From Planctomycetia bacterium (lineage in GTDB: Bacteria > Planctomycetota > Planctomycetia > Pirellulales > UBA1268): 64,000 bases of DNA. The notes beneath the pieces are model-generated. The model was not told the DNA's origin. It worked only from the letters and a program-made list of their open reading frames with translations, and made no database searches. Position 1 is the stretch's first letter; every line of letters begins with the position of its first letter. A program made the position numbers and the translations under genes. The DNA lies in assembly GCA_014192425.1 (NCBI GenBank), contig BJHK01000011.1, forward strand, positions 1 through 64,000. The letters run 5' to 3'. Positions 44,169 through 54,900 of the stretch are shown piece by piece.

Positions 44169-46700
44169 ATGGCCATCGAAAGCATCCAGGTGTTCCTCCC
44201 CTGTCAGACCCTCGACGGGTTCCCCGCCACGCTGGAGGAGGACGAGTCGGAGGACCTGCTCGCCGCCTGGACCGCCGCCTGGCATCCCGGCCTGCTTGCC
44301 GCCGCGGGCACGGTTCCGGCATGGGCCAGCGTCGACCTGCCCCCCGCCTCCGTGCCGACCACGCTGGAGATCGTGCCGGCCGCCCTCGACAGCCGCTTCG
44401 CTGGCCAGGCGGATGCCACGGTCGCTGCCGGCCCGCGGGTCCGTGGCGTCCGCGGCCGGGAGCAGATCGTCGCCGCCGCGCTCGCGGCCGGCGGCCTGCC
44501 GGCCGCGTCGCTCGACGCCGAACTGGAAGCCGAGTTCGTCGCCCTCGGGCTGGCCACGCTCCTCGCCGAGGTTCTCGCCCGGCGCATGCGTTCGGCCGCG
44601 AACCTGGAAGCGTCAGGCTTCGGAGCCGACGTCGTGACGGCGGCCCGGGCCGCGACGGCCGGCCGCACGGCCGAGGCCATTGAGGCGATCCGATCCTGCT
44701 ACGTCCACCTCGAGACCGCCCGGGCCCGCTACTACCCGGTGGACTTTTGGGTCCTCGACCTCGTGCTTCTGGCGGAAGCCACGCTCGGGCCGCCGTTGCG
44801 GGCGGAGGTTGCCTCCCCCGCTCCGCTCGGCATCGTCGCTTCCGGGGCGACCGTCGCCGCCCTGGCGGCACGGCACCCCGACTCACTGGCAGCCGTGCGG
44901 GCCGCCGTGGCGGCGGGCCGCGTCACCCTCTGCGGAGGCCGTGACGACGACACGCCCGCGCTCGACGCGCTGGCGGCCGAGGGCGTCCTCGGGTCGCTGC
45001 GGGCCGGACAGGCCGTCTGGCGGGAGCAGCTCGGCACCGGTCCCACCGTCTATGCGGCCCGGGCCGGCTGCGCGAGCCCGCTGCTCCCTCAACTGCTCGG
45101 GCAGCTCGGCTACGTGGGCGCCATCTGGTCCAGTTTCGATGGCAGCCGGCTCCCCGAGCCGCACGCCGGGCTCGTCCGCTGGGAAGGGGCGGGCGGCAGT
45201 CTGATCGACGCCGTCGCCCGCCGGCCCGTGGACGTGCGCACGACCGCGGCGATCCTCGGCCTGCCGGAGCGGATCAGTGACGCGCTCGATCACGACCACA
45301 CGCCGGTGCTCACGCTCGCCCACTACGCGGGCACCGCGAGCCGCTGGCTGGCCCCCCTGCGGCTCGCCGCCAGCCGCAGCACCTGCGTCGGCACCTTCGT
45401 CGCGCCGGAGGAGTTCTTCCGGCGCAGCGGGCATGTCGGCACGACGATGGCGTTCGTGGCCGACGACTTTCCACCGACGCGCCCCCCGGCTACGCCGCAT
45501 GCGACCGGCGCGGCGTCTCGCGATCCGATCGCCGTCGCGATCGATGCCGCCGTGCGCGAGGCCGAGGGGATCGTCGCTGCCCGCGCCGCGCTCTCCGGCC
45601 TGCTGCGGCCGGCGCCGATCGCGACGCCCGCGGCCGCCCTGCCCCGTGGCGACGGCCGGCGCGGCCTGTGGAGCCGGCTCGTCGGCCGCAGCCGTTCGGG
45701 CCGCGACGACCTCCTGCTCGACAACGGGCTCGTGCACCTGCGCGCCCACCGCGAGTCGGGCGGCATCCTCGCGCTGCGCCGGCCGACCGATCGCGGCAAT
45801 CGGGTCTCGCAGCAGATCGCCATCCGCTCGACATCGCGCAGCACCGACCCGGCCCGGCCGTGGAGCATGCCGGAGGATGTGGCCGAGTACACGCGGATGC
45901 GGGCCGACACCGTCGCGCGGCTGAGAACGGCCGCCGGTTCCGACTGTATCGAGAGCCATGGCCGGCTCGTGTCGGCCGCCGGCGCGGAGGTCGGCTCGTT
46001 CGTCCAGCGCATGGCGCTCGTCGCGGGGGCGCCCGTGGCCCTGCTCGACGTCGAGGTCCGGCTCGCGGCGACGCTCGAAGGCCCGCCGCTCGATCACCAC
46101 GTCGCCTGTCGGTTCGCCTGGAACGAGAACGACGACGTGCGGATCCGGCGCAGCCTGCACGCCCAGGGGGTCGAGACGTCGCGGGGCTGGTTCACCGCGC
46201 CGCACTTCGTGAACCTCGAGCGGCAGGCGACCCGCGGACCCGAAGACGTGGTCACGATCCTCACCGGCGGGCTCCCCTGGCACACGCTCGCCGCGGGGCA
46301 CGTCCTCGATTCGATCCTGCTCCTGCCCGGCGGCAGCGCGGCCACGCGCCGGCTCGCCATCGGCCTCGACCTGGAGCGGCCCTGGGATGCGGCCTTCGAC
46401 TTCCTCGTGGGCCGGATCCAGCCGGCAGCGGTCGATGTTCCCGACAACCTGCGGCTCACCGCGGCGGCGCTCGAGCCCACTGCCGACGGCACGACCCGGG
46501 TCCGCGTCGGGCTGCTCGAATCCGTCGGCCGGGCCGGCGAGGTGCGGATCGGATGGGCTGCCGAGCCGATCCGGGCGGCGGCCTGCACGGCCGACGGCCG
46601 CAGCCGTGACGACAGCGGCGTGCGGATCGACGGGAGAACCACGGCCGTCCACCTCGGCGCCCACGAGTGGCTGCACCTCGACGTGGAGTTTCACCGATGA
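44169..46700 (+). CDS. Putative glycoside hydrolase family 38-like protein
   Basis: An 843-aa cytosolic protein (no signal peptide). ATG at 44169 begins MAIESIQVFLPCQTLDGF. The C-terminal half has the look of the GH38 alpha-mannosidase beta-sandwich: LLDNGLVHLRAHRESGGILA, SFVQRMALVAGAPVALLDVE, then DHHVACRFAWNENDDVRIRR and ILTGGLPWHTLAAGHVLDSI. The N-terminal half (Ala/Arg-rich, with QLGYVGAIWSSFDGS) could be a (beta/alpha)7 barrel. However, the usual HxD metal pair and catalytic Asp of GH38 are not obvious, so it may be inactive or divergent. The stop overlaps cmk (ATGA). Sugar substrate unknown. Confidence 0.55.
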   Translation: MAIESIQVFLPCQTLDGFPATLEEDESEDLLAAWTAAWHPGLLAAAGTVPAWASVDLPPASVPTTLEIVPAALDSRFAGQADATVAAGPRVRGVRGREQIVAAALAAGGLPAASLDAELEAEFVALGLATLLAEVLARRMRSAANLEASGFGADVVTAARAATAGRTAEAIEAIRSCYVHLETARARYYPVDFWVLDLVLLAEATLGPPLRAEVASPAPLGIVASGATVAALAARHPDSLAAVRAAVAAGRVTLCGGRDDDTPALDALAAEGVLGSLRAGQAVWREQLGTGPTVYAARAGCASPLLPQLLGQLGYVGAIWSSFDGSRLPEPHAGLVRWEGAGGSLIDAVARRPVDVRTTAAILGLPERISDALDHDHTPVLTLAHYAGTASRWLAPLRLAASRSTCVGTFVAPEEFFRRSGHVGTTMAFVADDFPPTRPPATPHATGAASRDPIAVAIDAAVREAEGIVAARAALSGLLRPAPIATPAAALPRGDGRRGLWSRLVGRSRSGRDDLLLDNGLVHLRAHRESGGILALRRPTDRGNRVSQQIAIRSTSRSTDPARPWSMPEDVAEYTRMRADTVARLRTAAGSDCIESHGRLVSAAGAEVGSFVQRMALVAGAPVALLDVEVRLAATLEGPPLDHHVACRFAWNENDDVRIRRSLHAQGVETSRGWFTAPHFVNLERQATRGPEDVVTILTGGLPWHTLAAGHVLDSILLLPGGSAATRRLAIGLDLERPWDAAFDFLVGRIQPAAVDVPDNLRLTAAALEPTADGTTRVRVGLLESVGRAGEVRIGWAAEPIRAAACTADGRSRDDSGVRIDGRTTAVHLGAHEWLHLDVEFHR

Positions 46701-47362
46701 TCATCACGCTCGACGGTCCCGCCGGCGCCGGCAAGAGCTCGGCGGCGCGGGCGCTCGCCGCCCGGCTCGGCTGGTGCTACATGGACACCGGGGCGATGTA
46801 CCGGGCGATCGCGCTGGAGTCCCTCGACCGCGGCATCCCCCTCGACGATGCCGGCGCGGTCGCGGCCCTCGCCGAGTCGGTGGCGATCGAGTTTCGCGAC
46901 GGCCGCGTGCTCGTGGATGGCCGCGACGTGTCCGTCGAGATCCGCACCGAGCGGATCACCCGCGCCACCCGGCCGGTGGCCGACGCGGCGCCGGTCCGCG
47001 AGGCGATGAAGCGCATTCAGCGCCGGATGGCGCAGGGGATCGACGTGGTCACCGAGGGGCGCGACCAGGGCTCGGTGGTGTTTCCACAGGCCGAGGTCAA
47101 GGTCTTCGTGACCGCCTCGGCGGAGGAGCGGGCTCGGCGTCGGCACGCCGAGGAAGTCGGGCGCGGCAACGGCATGACGTTCGCCGAGGTGCTCACGGCC
47201 CAGGCTGCCCGCGACGAGGGGGACCGGTCGCGGACCGTGGGGCCGATGCGGGCGGCGGACGATGCCGTGATCCTCGAGACCGACGGCCTGACGCGCGACG
47301 ACGTCGTCGCCCGGCTCGTGTCCCTCGTCGAGGCGCGTCGGCGCGGGGACGCGGGGCCATGA
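46697..47362 (+). CDS. cmk: Cytidylate kinase
   Basis: A 221-aa P-loop kinase phosphorylating CMP and dCMP. The Walker A loop is DGPAGAGKSSAARALAARLG. The CMP-binding segment YMDTGAMYRAIAL, the acceptor region VTEGRDQGSVVFPQAEVKVF and the lid arginines ASAEERARRRHAEE are all as expected. RDEGDRSRTVGPMRAADDAVILETDGL matches the conserved C-terminal region (RDxxDxxRxxxPL, here with P-M). Length is normal. The ATG at 46697 overlaps the upstream stop (ATGA) and its own stop overlaps the next ATG in the same way. It is commonly next to plsC in other bacteria, as here. Confidence 0.95.
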   Translation: MIITLDGPAGAGKSSAARALAARLGWCYMDTGAMYRAIALESLDRGIPLDDAGAVAALAESVAIEFRDGRVLVDGRDVSVEIRTERITRATRPVADAAPVREAMKRIQRRMAQGIDVVTEGRDQGSVVFPQAEVKVFVTASAEERARRRHAEEVGRGNGMTFAEVLTAQAARDEGDRSRTVGPMRAADDAVILETDGLTRDDVVARLVSLVEARRRGDAGP

Positions 47363-48072
47363 GCGACGGCGCCGGTGGAGCGACGCCCGCCGCGCGGGCC
47401 GGCCGGCCGGCGACAGGCGGCGGCCACTCGACGTTCGGCCGCTGCCTGTACGCCGTCCTCTGGGTTCTCTGCCGCACGCTGGCCGTGTCGGTGTTCGGGT
47501 TTCGCGTTCGGTTCGCGGAGCCGCTGCCGGCGACGGGCGGGCTGCTCGTTCTCTCCAGCCACCAGAGCCATCTCGATCCGCTCCTCCTCGGTCTGGCGAC
47601 CGACCGCCGGCTGTCGAGCCTCGCCCGGAGCACGCTCTATCGCTTCAAGCCGTTCGGCGCGGTGATCACCGCGCTCGACGCCGTGCCGATCGACCGCGAG
47701 GCATCGGCGCTGGCCGGCATGAAGACGGTGATCCGGCGGCTGGAGGGGGGGGCGGCCGTGATCCTCTTTCCCGAAGGGACGCGGACCCGCGACGGGCAAC
47801 TCGGCGACGTCAAGGGGGGCTTCGCGATCATCGCCCGCCGCGCCGGGGTGCCGATCGTGCCGGCGGCGATCGTCGGCGCCCACGAGTGCTGGCCGCGGAC
47901 GGCCCGCTTTCCCCGGCCAGGTCGGATCCGCCTCGAGTTCGGCAGCCTGCTATCTCCGGCTGCGGTCGCGGCGATGGACGACGAGGCGCTGGTGGCCGAA
48001 TGCACCCGCCGTCTCGCGGCGCTCGACACCCGCGCCCGGGCCGCACTCGGCCCGCCGTTCGCGACCCGCTGA
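47359..48072 (+). CDS. plsC: 1-acyl-sn-glycerol-3-phosphate acyltransferase (PlsC family)
   Basis: A 237-aa LPLAT-family acyltransferase that adds the second acyl chain in phosphatidic-acid synthesis. The catalytic HX4D box is SSHQSHLDPLLL, and the glycerol-phosphate site is LFPEGTRTRDGQLGDVKGGF. The third block is GVPIVPAAIVGAHECWP. One hydrophobic N-terminal helix (CLYAVLWVLCRTLAVSVFGF) anchors it to the membrane. The first 25 residues are a hydrophilic Gly/Ala-rich extension. The start overlaps the cmk stop (ATGA). cmk-plsC is a frequent gene pair. Convergent with the DUF1552 gene (29-nt gap). Confidence 0.9.
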   Translation: MSDGAGGATPAARAGRPATGGGHSTFGRCLYAVLWVLCRTLAVSVFGFRVRFAEPLPATGGLLVLSSHQSHLDPLLLGLATDRRLSSLARSTLYRFKPFGAVITALDAVPIDREASALAGMKTVIRRLEGGAAVILFPEGTRTRDGQLGDVKGGFAIIARRAGVPIVPAAIVGAHECWPRTARFPRPGRIRLEFGSLLSPAAVAAMDDEALVAECTRRLAALDTRARAALGPPFATR

Positions 48073-48101
48073 GCGGGACGCGCGGACTCACGGTGGCCCG
48101 T

Positions 48102-49490
48102 TCAGGAGAGCAGTTCGGGGAGCGGGCCGCAGGCCTTGGCGATGCTGCCGCCGTTGAATGCGTCGCAGGGCTTGCCGGCGGCATGCAGGAGCGAGCAGTA
48201 GAGGGCGTTGATCGCCGGGTTCGCCGGGTCCGACCTGGTGTCGATCTGCCGGATCGGGATGTCCCCCTGCGGCTTGTTGCCGTTCTCGTGCGCCCCCAGC
48301 TGATACGACAGGTACTGCCCCGCCTTGATCGAGCCGCCGAGCGTGCCGACCATTGCGAACGGCCAGTTGGCGCCGCTGGTGTGCTGGGTCTCGGCACAGT
48401 CACTTGTGAACACGAGCAGCGTGTTGTCGAGCATCGTTCCCTTCCCCTCGGGCACGGCCTGGAGCCGGGAGAGGATCCCCGCCGCCTGCGTGGCGATGTG
48501 GTGCCGGTAGAGCATCAGGACCTCCATCCCGGCGAGCTTCGTCTCCGGATCCTGCTGGCCGTGGCCGATGGAGTGGGTCGCGAAGCCGGTGATGCCGGTG
48601 TACAGGGTCTTGATCCAGCCCATGCCGGAGGAGATCGTGACGGCGTTCGTCAGCCCGGCGACGAGGGCGGCGCTCGCGATGTCGCACTGAGCGGCAACGA
48701 GCTCGGTCATCTTCTCGGGCTTGGCGGCGGGCTGCTTCGGGGCATGCCGGGCGAGCTCGCCGTTGGCGAACCGCTCGGAGAGCAGGCTGTCGCGGCGCGA
48801 CAGCGACTCGAGCGCCGCGAGGTGGCCGTCGAGCTGCTCGCGCTCCGGGCCGGCGATCCGCTTCCGCAGCCGCTGCACGTCGCCGGCGACGAAGTCGAGG
48901 AGGTTCTTGCGGGCGAGGAAGTCGTTGCGGGTGGCGCCGATCCGGCCGAAGAGCGACTCGTAGGCCCGGTCGGGCTGGCACTGGAAGGCGATCGGTGCGC
49001 CGCGGCCCCAGGCCGACACGCCGTAGGCGGTGGTCGTGTTGCTGCCGGCGAGGATGCCCAGGGCCAGCAGCGGGATCACGCCGGGATTGATCTTGGCGAG
49101 GGCCGCGTCGATCGTCTCGCCGTGGGCGGCGTCATTCCCCTTGACTCCCGAGAGCGCGGCGAAGCCGCTGCCGTGCCCGTAGGCGCAGTGGCGGCCGTGC
49201 AGGCCCTGAACGATCGTCAGCCGGTCCTGAAACGGTGCGAAGGGCTTCAGGTCGTGGGGGAGTTCCTTGCCGGCCAGCGGCACGGAGACGGTCGTTTTCG
49301 TGTTCAGGTCGAGGTCCAGCGGCGCGCAGCCCCCCGCGTTCCAGCCGTTGTCGAAGAGGACGAAGATCACCCGCTTGGGCGGCACGAACGTGCCGGCGGC
49401 GCGGGCGGCGACCGACTCGAGGAACGGGGCGAGCAACAGGCCGCCGGTTCCGGCGGAAACACCCTTGAGCAGCGAGCGACGATCGAGCAT
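48102..49490 (-). CDS. DUF1552-family exported protein, Tat-type signal
   Basis: A 462-aa protein of the DUF1552 family common in planctomycetes. The N-terminus MLDRRSLLKGVSAGTGGLLL is a twin-arginine signal (RRSLLKG). The rest has the alkaline-phosphatase-like layout of the DUF1501/DUF1552 group: VIFVLFDNGWNAGGCAPLDL, VQGLHGRHCAYGHGSGFAAL, VFTSDCAETQHTSGANWPFA and YQLGAHENGNKPQGDIPI. It is always seen near haem-c DUF1587/1592/1588/1585 proteins, as here: that gene is 16 nt upstream on the same strand. The function is not established. Start ATG at 49490. The pair probably forms an operon, with the cytochrome first. Confidence 0.9.
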   Translation of the reverse strand: MLDRRSLLKGVSAGTGGLLLAPFLESVAARAAGTFVPPKRVIFVLFDNGWNAGGCAPLDLDLNTKTTVSVPLAGKELPHDLKPFAPFQDRLTIVQGLHGRHCAYGHGSGFAALSGVKGNDAAHGETIDAALAKINPGVIPLLALGILAGSNTTTAYGVSAWGRGAPIAFQCQPDRAYESLFGRIGATRNDFLARKNLLDFVAGDVQRLRKRIAGPEREQLDGHLAALESLSRRDSLLSERFANGELARHAPKQPAAKPEKMTELVAAQCDIASAALVAGLTNAVTISSGMGWIKTLYTGITGFATHSIGHGQQDPETKLAGMEVLMLYRHHIATQAAGILSRLQAVPEGKGTMLDNTLLVFTSDCAETQHTSGANWPFAMVGTLGGSIKAGQYLSYQLGAHENGNKPQGDIPIRQIDTRSDPANPAINALYCSLLHAAGKPCDAFNGGSIAKACGPLPELLS

Positions 49491-49506
49491 GGCGGACTCC
49501 CTGCGA

Positions 49507-51819
49507 TCACGGAGTGGCTGAAACGGTTTCGGACGGCGAGCGGACGATGAACGCGTCGGAGGAGAGCAGCGAGACGAGCAGGGCCCGCAGGCTGCCGCCG
49601 GAGTCGCGATAGGCCTTGTGGGCGGCGACGAGGACGGGGCCGTCGGCCAGCGTCTCGTTGCGGCCGATGAAGTAGCGGAACACGTGGCGGACGAACACCT
49701 GCTCGACCCGCTCGGAGGCGGCCAGTCGGGCGATCAGTTCGAGGGGATCCTTGACCGGGCCGTCGAGCCGCGGGTCGCCGCTGGCGATGATGGCACCGGT
49801 GGTGTCGAGCGGCACGGGCTTCATGACCCGCGGGGCGTTGGGGTTCTTGGCCTTGGCCTCCGCCGTCTTCTCCAGATCGACGACGAGTTCCTCGCGGCGG
49901 TGGCGGCCGAAGTGGTCGTACTGTTCGAACGGGAGGCCGAGCGGGTCCATGAGCTTGTGGCACTTCCAGCAGTACTCCTCGCGGGTCCGCGTCATGCGCT
50001 GGCGGAGCGAAACCTCGGGGGTGTCCGGGAGCTTGGCATCGACGCCGATCGGCACGTCGGGAATGTGGCCGCCGAGGAGCTTTTCGCGGATCCAGCGGCC
50101 GCGGTGGATGGCATGGTTGTCGAAGTTGGAGGACATCGCGACGAGCCAGGCGGGGTGGGTGAGCATGCCGGCCCGCTGGTCCGCCGGGACCGCGAACGGC
50201 TCCAGCCGCTGCAGCCGTTCGGTGTCGAAGTCGGCCGGCGCTCCCAGTCCGTAGATCGCCAGGGTGACCTTGGCGGGATCGCGGCCATTGGGAGCAGAGG
50301 GGAGCGTGAAGGGTTCGATCTTGTACTGCTTCGCTTCGGCGTCGAACGGCTTCCCTTCACGTTCGGCCCGTTCGCGGTCGCGGTTGAGCTTCGCCTGGGT
50401 TCGGTCGCGATGCTCCTTGCGACCGCGTGCATGCTGTGCGAACGGCAGCCAGTCCGTCGTCGTCAAGAGCGTTCGCAGCACGTCCCTGTCCGCCTTCAGG
50501 GTGCGCTTGACGAGATAATCAGCATCGCCGGAGAAGCCATCGGCCGACCAGCCCTTGCCGATACCGTTCTCCATCTGCGTGAGGTCGCACTTGAAGACGG
50601 TCGGCGCCGTCGGATGGGCGAAGAACTCGTTGAAGAAGCCGACGAGCCGCGACTTGGGGAACGTCGCATCGGCGAGGAGCCGCTCCAGTTCGCGGCGCAC
50701 GTCGTCGCGGGAGGCGAGTCGTCCGGCGGCGACCGCCTCCAGCAGCGGCTTGTCGGGATCACGGTCGCCGAGCGTCTGCGTGATCGCCCGGGCGAGGGCG
50801 GCGGGCTCGATGATGCCGCGGCCGGCGGCGGCCTCCTCGATGCGATAGAGCAGCTCGGGCCGGCAGAGGATCGCGGTCAGGCAGCGGCCGATCGCCTCCT
50901 TGGGTTCGAAGTCGGTGAGTTGGGCGCGAAGAAAATCGGCGTACCGGTCGAGGTCGTCCGCCGCGACCGGCACGGGCAGCACCCTGCCGCAGAGTTCCTC
51001 CACGACCTTTCGCGCCTGGTCGCGGCTGGCCGCCTTGCCGGCGGTGATCACGTCCCGCGCGGAGCCGAGTCGATCCCAGTTCATCGTCTCCACGATCGCC
51101 TGACAGAACCGGAGGTGGGCCTCGATCTCCGACTCACCGATCCGATGCTCGAACGAGTAATCGGAGAAGTTCCAGCGCTGCTCCAGCTCCCACGGGGCGT
51201 CGACTTCCTCGAGGTTGTCGAAATCGGAGTCACGTCCCGCCGCACCGTCGCGGCGGAAGGCCGGGGCGCGGGCATTCATCTTGGTGGCGATCTGCCGTGC
51301 CATCAGCCGGTAGCCCCGCGGCGACAGCCGCCAGACTCGGCCGGGCGGCGGATTCGCGGAGCCGGGCGTGGCCGCGAACAGCGCGTCGTGATCGACCCAG
51401 TTGCCGCGGTCGGCCCGCAGCGGCTTGTGCTCGTCGAACGCCACGCCGCCGGCCCGCAGGGCGGACTTGATCCAGGCCGCAAGTGCCTGACGCGCGGCGG
51501 CCGTCGGCTGCTTCTCTCCCTCGGGGGGCATGAGGCCGTCCTCGACCTGCTGGAGCACCTTCTGCCAGACGACGAGATCGGCGGCCGTCGGGGAGGGGCC
51601 GAGCGTCTGCAGCGACAGGTCCCCCTCCGCATCCTTGGCACCGTGGCAGCGGATGCAGGCGGCGTCGAGGACGGCCTTCACGTCGCTTGGGAAAGCGCTG
51701 GCCAGGTCTGGCCGATCGGCGGCCTGAGCGGGTACCGCGATCGCCAGCCAGGCAACCGCCGCGAAGCGAACCCGGCACGACGGCGTCGATCGCAACCGAC
51801 CAACCAGGCGTGAAAGCAC
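49507..51819 (-). CDS. Planctomycete cytochrome c-domain protein (DUF1587/1592/1588/1585 type)
   Basis: A 770-aa exported protein. GTG at complement 51817-51819 opens a signal peptide (VAWLAIAVPAQAAD, cleavage about residue 34). A c-type haem motif CIRCH lies at about 56-60, followed by GPSPTAADLVVWQKVLQQVE and GLMPPEGEKQP, the usual planctomycete cytochrome C (PSD1-like) region. Next come segments typical of the DUF1592 family: EQRWNFSDYSFEHRIGESEI, LTAILCRPELLYRIEEA. DUF1588 and DUF1585 follow (MLTHPAWLVAMSSNFDNHAI, CWKCHKLMDPLGLPFEQYDH, FVRHVFRYFIGRNE). The CWKCH could be a second haem site. Probably periplasmic electron transfer coupled to polymer degradation, which is inference. It pairs with the DUF1552 gene directly downstream. 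Confidence 0.92.
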   Translation of the reverse strand: MLSRLVGRLRSTPSCRVRFAAVAWLAIAVPAQAADRPDLASAFPSDVKAVLDAACIRCHGAKDAEGDLSLQTLGPSPTAADLVVWQKVLQQVEDGLMPPEGEKQPTAAARQALAAWIKSALRAGGVAFDEHKPLRADRGNWVDHDALFAATPGSANPPPGRVWRLSPRGYRLMARQIATKMNARAPAFRRDGAAGRDSDFDNLEEVDAPWELEQRWNFSDYSFEHRIGESEIEAHLRFCQAIVETMNWDRLGSARDVITAGKAASRDQARKVVEELCGRVLPVPVAADDLDRYADFLRAQLTDFEPKEAIGRCLTAILCRPELLYRIEEAAAGRGIIEPAALARAITQTLGDRDPDKPLLEAVAAGRLASRDDVRRELERLLADATFPKSRLVGFFNEFFAHPTAPTVFKCDLTQMENGIGKGWSADGFSGDADYLVKRTLKADRDVLRTLLTTTDWLPFAQHARGRKEHRDRTQAKLNRDRERAEREGKPFDAEAKQYKIEPFTLPSAPNGRDPAKVTLAIYGLGAPADFDTERLQRLEPFAVPADQRAGMLTHPAWLVAMSSNFDNHAIHRGRWIREKLLGGHIPDVPIGVDAKLPDTPEVSLRQRMTRTREEYCWKCHKLMDPLGLPFEQYDHFGRHRREELVVDLEKTAEAKAKNPNAPRVMKPVPLDTTGAIIASGDPRLDGPVKDPLELIARLAASERVEQVFVRHVFRYFIGRNETLADGPVLVAAHKAYRDSGGSLRALLVSLLSSDAFIVRSPSETVSATP

Positions 51820-51978
51820 GGGAGTGCGTTAGTCAGGAGGGCCACACCGGGACGGACCCGTTTGTGGGTTGGATTTGCCACGGAATTCCAAGAGTATCAC
51901 TCGTCCACCGGCCGGGCAATCGAGTGGCCGAGCGGACCCAGCCCCTGCAATCCTTCCTGTTCTCCTCCTTGAGGGGGG

Positions 51979-54900
51979 TCAGTCCGCTGCGGGCTCGTCG
52001 CCCCGGGCGCGTCGGAATGGGTCGATGGAGCCGCCGTCCTCCTGGACCGGAGGAGCGTTCGTCGGCCGGAAGCCGGGTAGGGTCGGCCAGCCAAGGTTCA
52101 GCCCCGGCCACGTCATCGGTGCCGCCCCGGGTGCGGTAGGCCCGGCTGGCGGTGGACTGTTCACTGGGGGTATGGGCGGACGACCGCCCCCGAGGATCTC
52201 GGCCGGTGCCGGAAAGCCGCCGCCGGATGGCAGGGCGACCGGCTGCACCGGCATGCCCGCGGCTCCAGGTTCGAGGACACGCACCGACACATCGTCGATC
52301 AGCGCCCGGCCCAGTCCGGTGAGGGCAAAGGTCACGACGAGCGGTTCGTCGGTTTCCGGGGGCACGATCCGGTACAGCGTCACGCGTTTCCAGTCGCGGG
52401 TCGTGCCGACCCGTTCGGCCAGCGCCGGACCGCCCAGCGAATCGAAGACGAGCAGGCCATCGACGCTGCCACGGATCGGCTCCGGCGCCCAGACACGGGC
52501 CGAGATCTCCACGAGCTTCCCGGGCGGTGCCCGCAGCGGCGGGGTCGTCACCCACACCGGCGGCGTCTCGACGACGGCCGGCGTCGCGGCCGGGTCGGCG
52601 GGGGTTGCCGCCAACTGCAGGCTGCCGGCACCGGCGAAGGCACCGTCGCGGACGACCTCGACGGCCGCGCGGATGTCGGCGTCTGGCCGGGCGAAGTGCC
52701 GCCAGCCGGCGGCGGCGAGGTCCTCGACCCGCTCCATGCCGCCGCCGGGGAGCAGTTCGGCGCCCGGCACGGCCGTGGCGACCGCCGCGGTGAACATCCA
52801 CTGCTCGGCGACCGTCGCGTCGGATACCGCCAGCGGGCTGGCCGTGAGCGAGATGATCGATCCGGTGCCCTGCACGCCGCGCTCCCAGGCGAGCCGCTCG
52901 AACTGTCCGGCGATCGCCGCCGCCCGGCGATACCGCGTGGCGGCCGCCACTGGATCCGCGGCCACGATCGCCTCGGCATCGACCGCCGCCTGGCGCGCCG
53001 CGTTGAGCATCTCGGCGACGGGGAGGTTGCCCAGCGCCCGCGGCGGCAACCGCTCGAGCAGGCGGGCATCGGCCGCGAGCACGAGCGCCGCGGCCGTGCG
53101 GGCCGCGGCCACCTGCTCCGGCAGCCCGTCGCGCAACCGGGATTGCACATGGGCGGTGACGGCGGGTTCGCCGCTGACGAGGATCAGCGCGTGCGCGTGG
53201 AAATCCTCGAGGGAGACGATCATGCCTCCGGTGCCGCGGCGTTGGGCGAGCGGTCGCAGGCCGCCCGGGGCAACCTCCCATGCCCGGTGCGCCTCGGGCA
53301 CGCCCGGCACGAGCACGGTCAGCGGCGCGTTGGTCCTGGGCACGGCGCCGTCGTAGCGGCGGGCGCAGATCTGCGCGCCCGGTGCGGTCCGCCAGACGAG
53401 GACCATGCGGGCCCGCGCCGCCTCGAGCACGAAGGCCTGCACGTCGGGGCTGCTCGCCTGGGCCGGCGCCGAAAACCTCCCCGCCGCCCCCCATGGCTCG
53501 AGGGCGGCCAGCAGGAGGTTGGTCTCCCGGACCGCCGCCGCGCGGAGCTGCGACTCGGTGTCGCTGCCGTCGATCCGTCGCGACGACGTGTAGAGGATGC
53601 CGCGGACGCCGGCGGCCACGGCAGAGAGCGAGGCCAGGCAGAGGCTTTCCGGGTCGACCGCCAGGCCGTTGCTGCCCACACCTGCGAGCAGCGCCGCCTG
53701 ACGGGCCGCCCGGGGGTCGATCTCGGTGGCCAGCGTGGCGAGGAGCGGCGTGCCGGGCCGGGCCAGCCGGGGCCGCTCCCGCAGCCAGGCCATGTAATCG
53801 CCGAGTTCGAGGCTGGTGCCGAGCACCGCCCGCCGCGCCACCAGCATGTCGACGTGGCGGGACACGCCGCGGATCGCCGAGTCGGCCGAGGCGATGACCG
53901 GCCTGGTGGGCCGCAGCAGGTCGCACTCCTTGACCCTTCGGGCCCGTTCGGCGAGCGGCTCGACGTCCGCCTCGGCGAGCCCGCTGCCGAGGTCCCAGAT
54001 CAGCACGCGGTCCCAGTTGCGCAGCACCGGCGCGGGGGTCGGGTCGCGGACGTCCACCTCGGGCAGCGGTGGCGGCGGACAGATCACCCACATGCCCGCC
54101 TGCCGCGCCTCGGCGAGGAGTTCGCGCGGGGCCGGCTCCGCGAGTCGGACGCAATTGAAGCCCAGCGCTGCCAGCGTTGCCAGCGGCTCGCCGCGGTGCT
54201 CGATCGCGCGGGGGAAGAACGGCACCCCGGCCACCTCGACGACACCGCTCGTCAGGCCGGCCGGAGGATCGTGGACCACGGGCGCCTCGGCCGACACCGT
54301 CACGACCCCGGCGTGTCGTCCGGAATCGGTGCGCGGCGGTCCGGCGTCGACGGGCACCACGCCGTCGAGCGCGGCCGCCTCGACGTCGATCTCATGACGA
54401 CCGGGCTGCGGCTGGAGGTCGAGGACGAGGTGTGTGATCGCCGCGCCGGCGAGGTCGCCCGCCCCATGCTCGAGCCGGAGTGCAGGCAGCCGCGTGGCGA
54501 GTTCCGCCGGAACCCGGCCGATGACCAACTGCTCCCAGCGGCCGACATCCCGCGATGTCGGTCCCGGCACGAGCAGTTCGACCGGTTGGCCCGTCTTCCG
54601 CGAGATGAATCCGGGCAGCACGACCCGGGCCGCGAGCCGGACGTCGGGGCGATTGGCCCGGATCCAGACGGCGGCGTGGAACTCGTCGATCACGGCCACG
54701 GGACCGACGTCCATTTCGATCCGCGGCCGAGTTCCGGCCACGACTTCGACGACGAACCGCGCACAGGGCTGGGCCCGACGGCCGCCATCGTGGACGACCG
54801 CGTGGGTGCCCCGCGCCGGAGCATCGGCCGCAACGAGCCGCCAGGTCGAGCCGGCCGGTGCCGGACCCGGGGCGGCCGCGCGCGCGGGCTCGGCTGCCAG

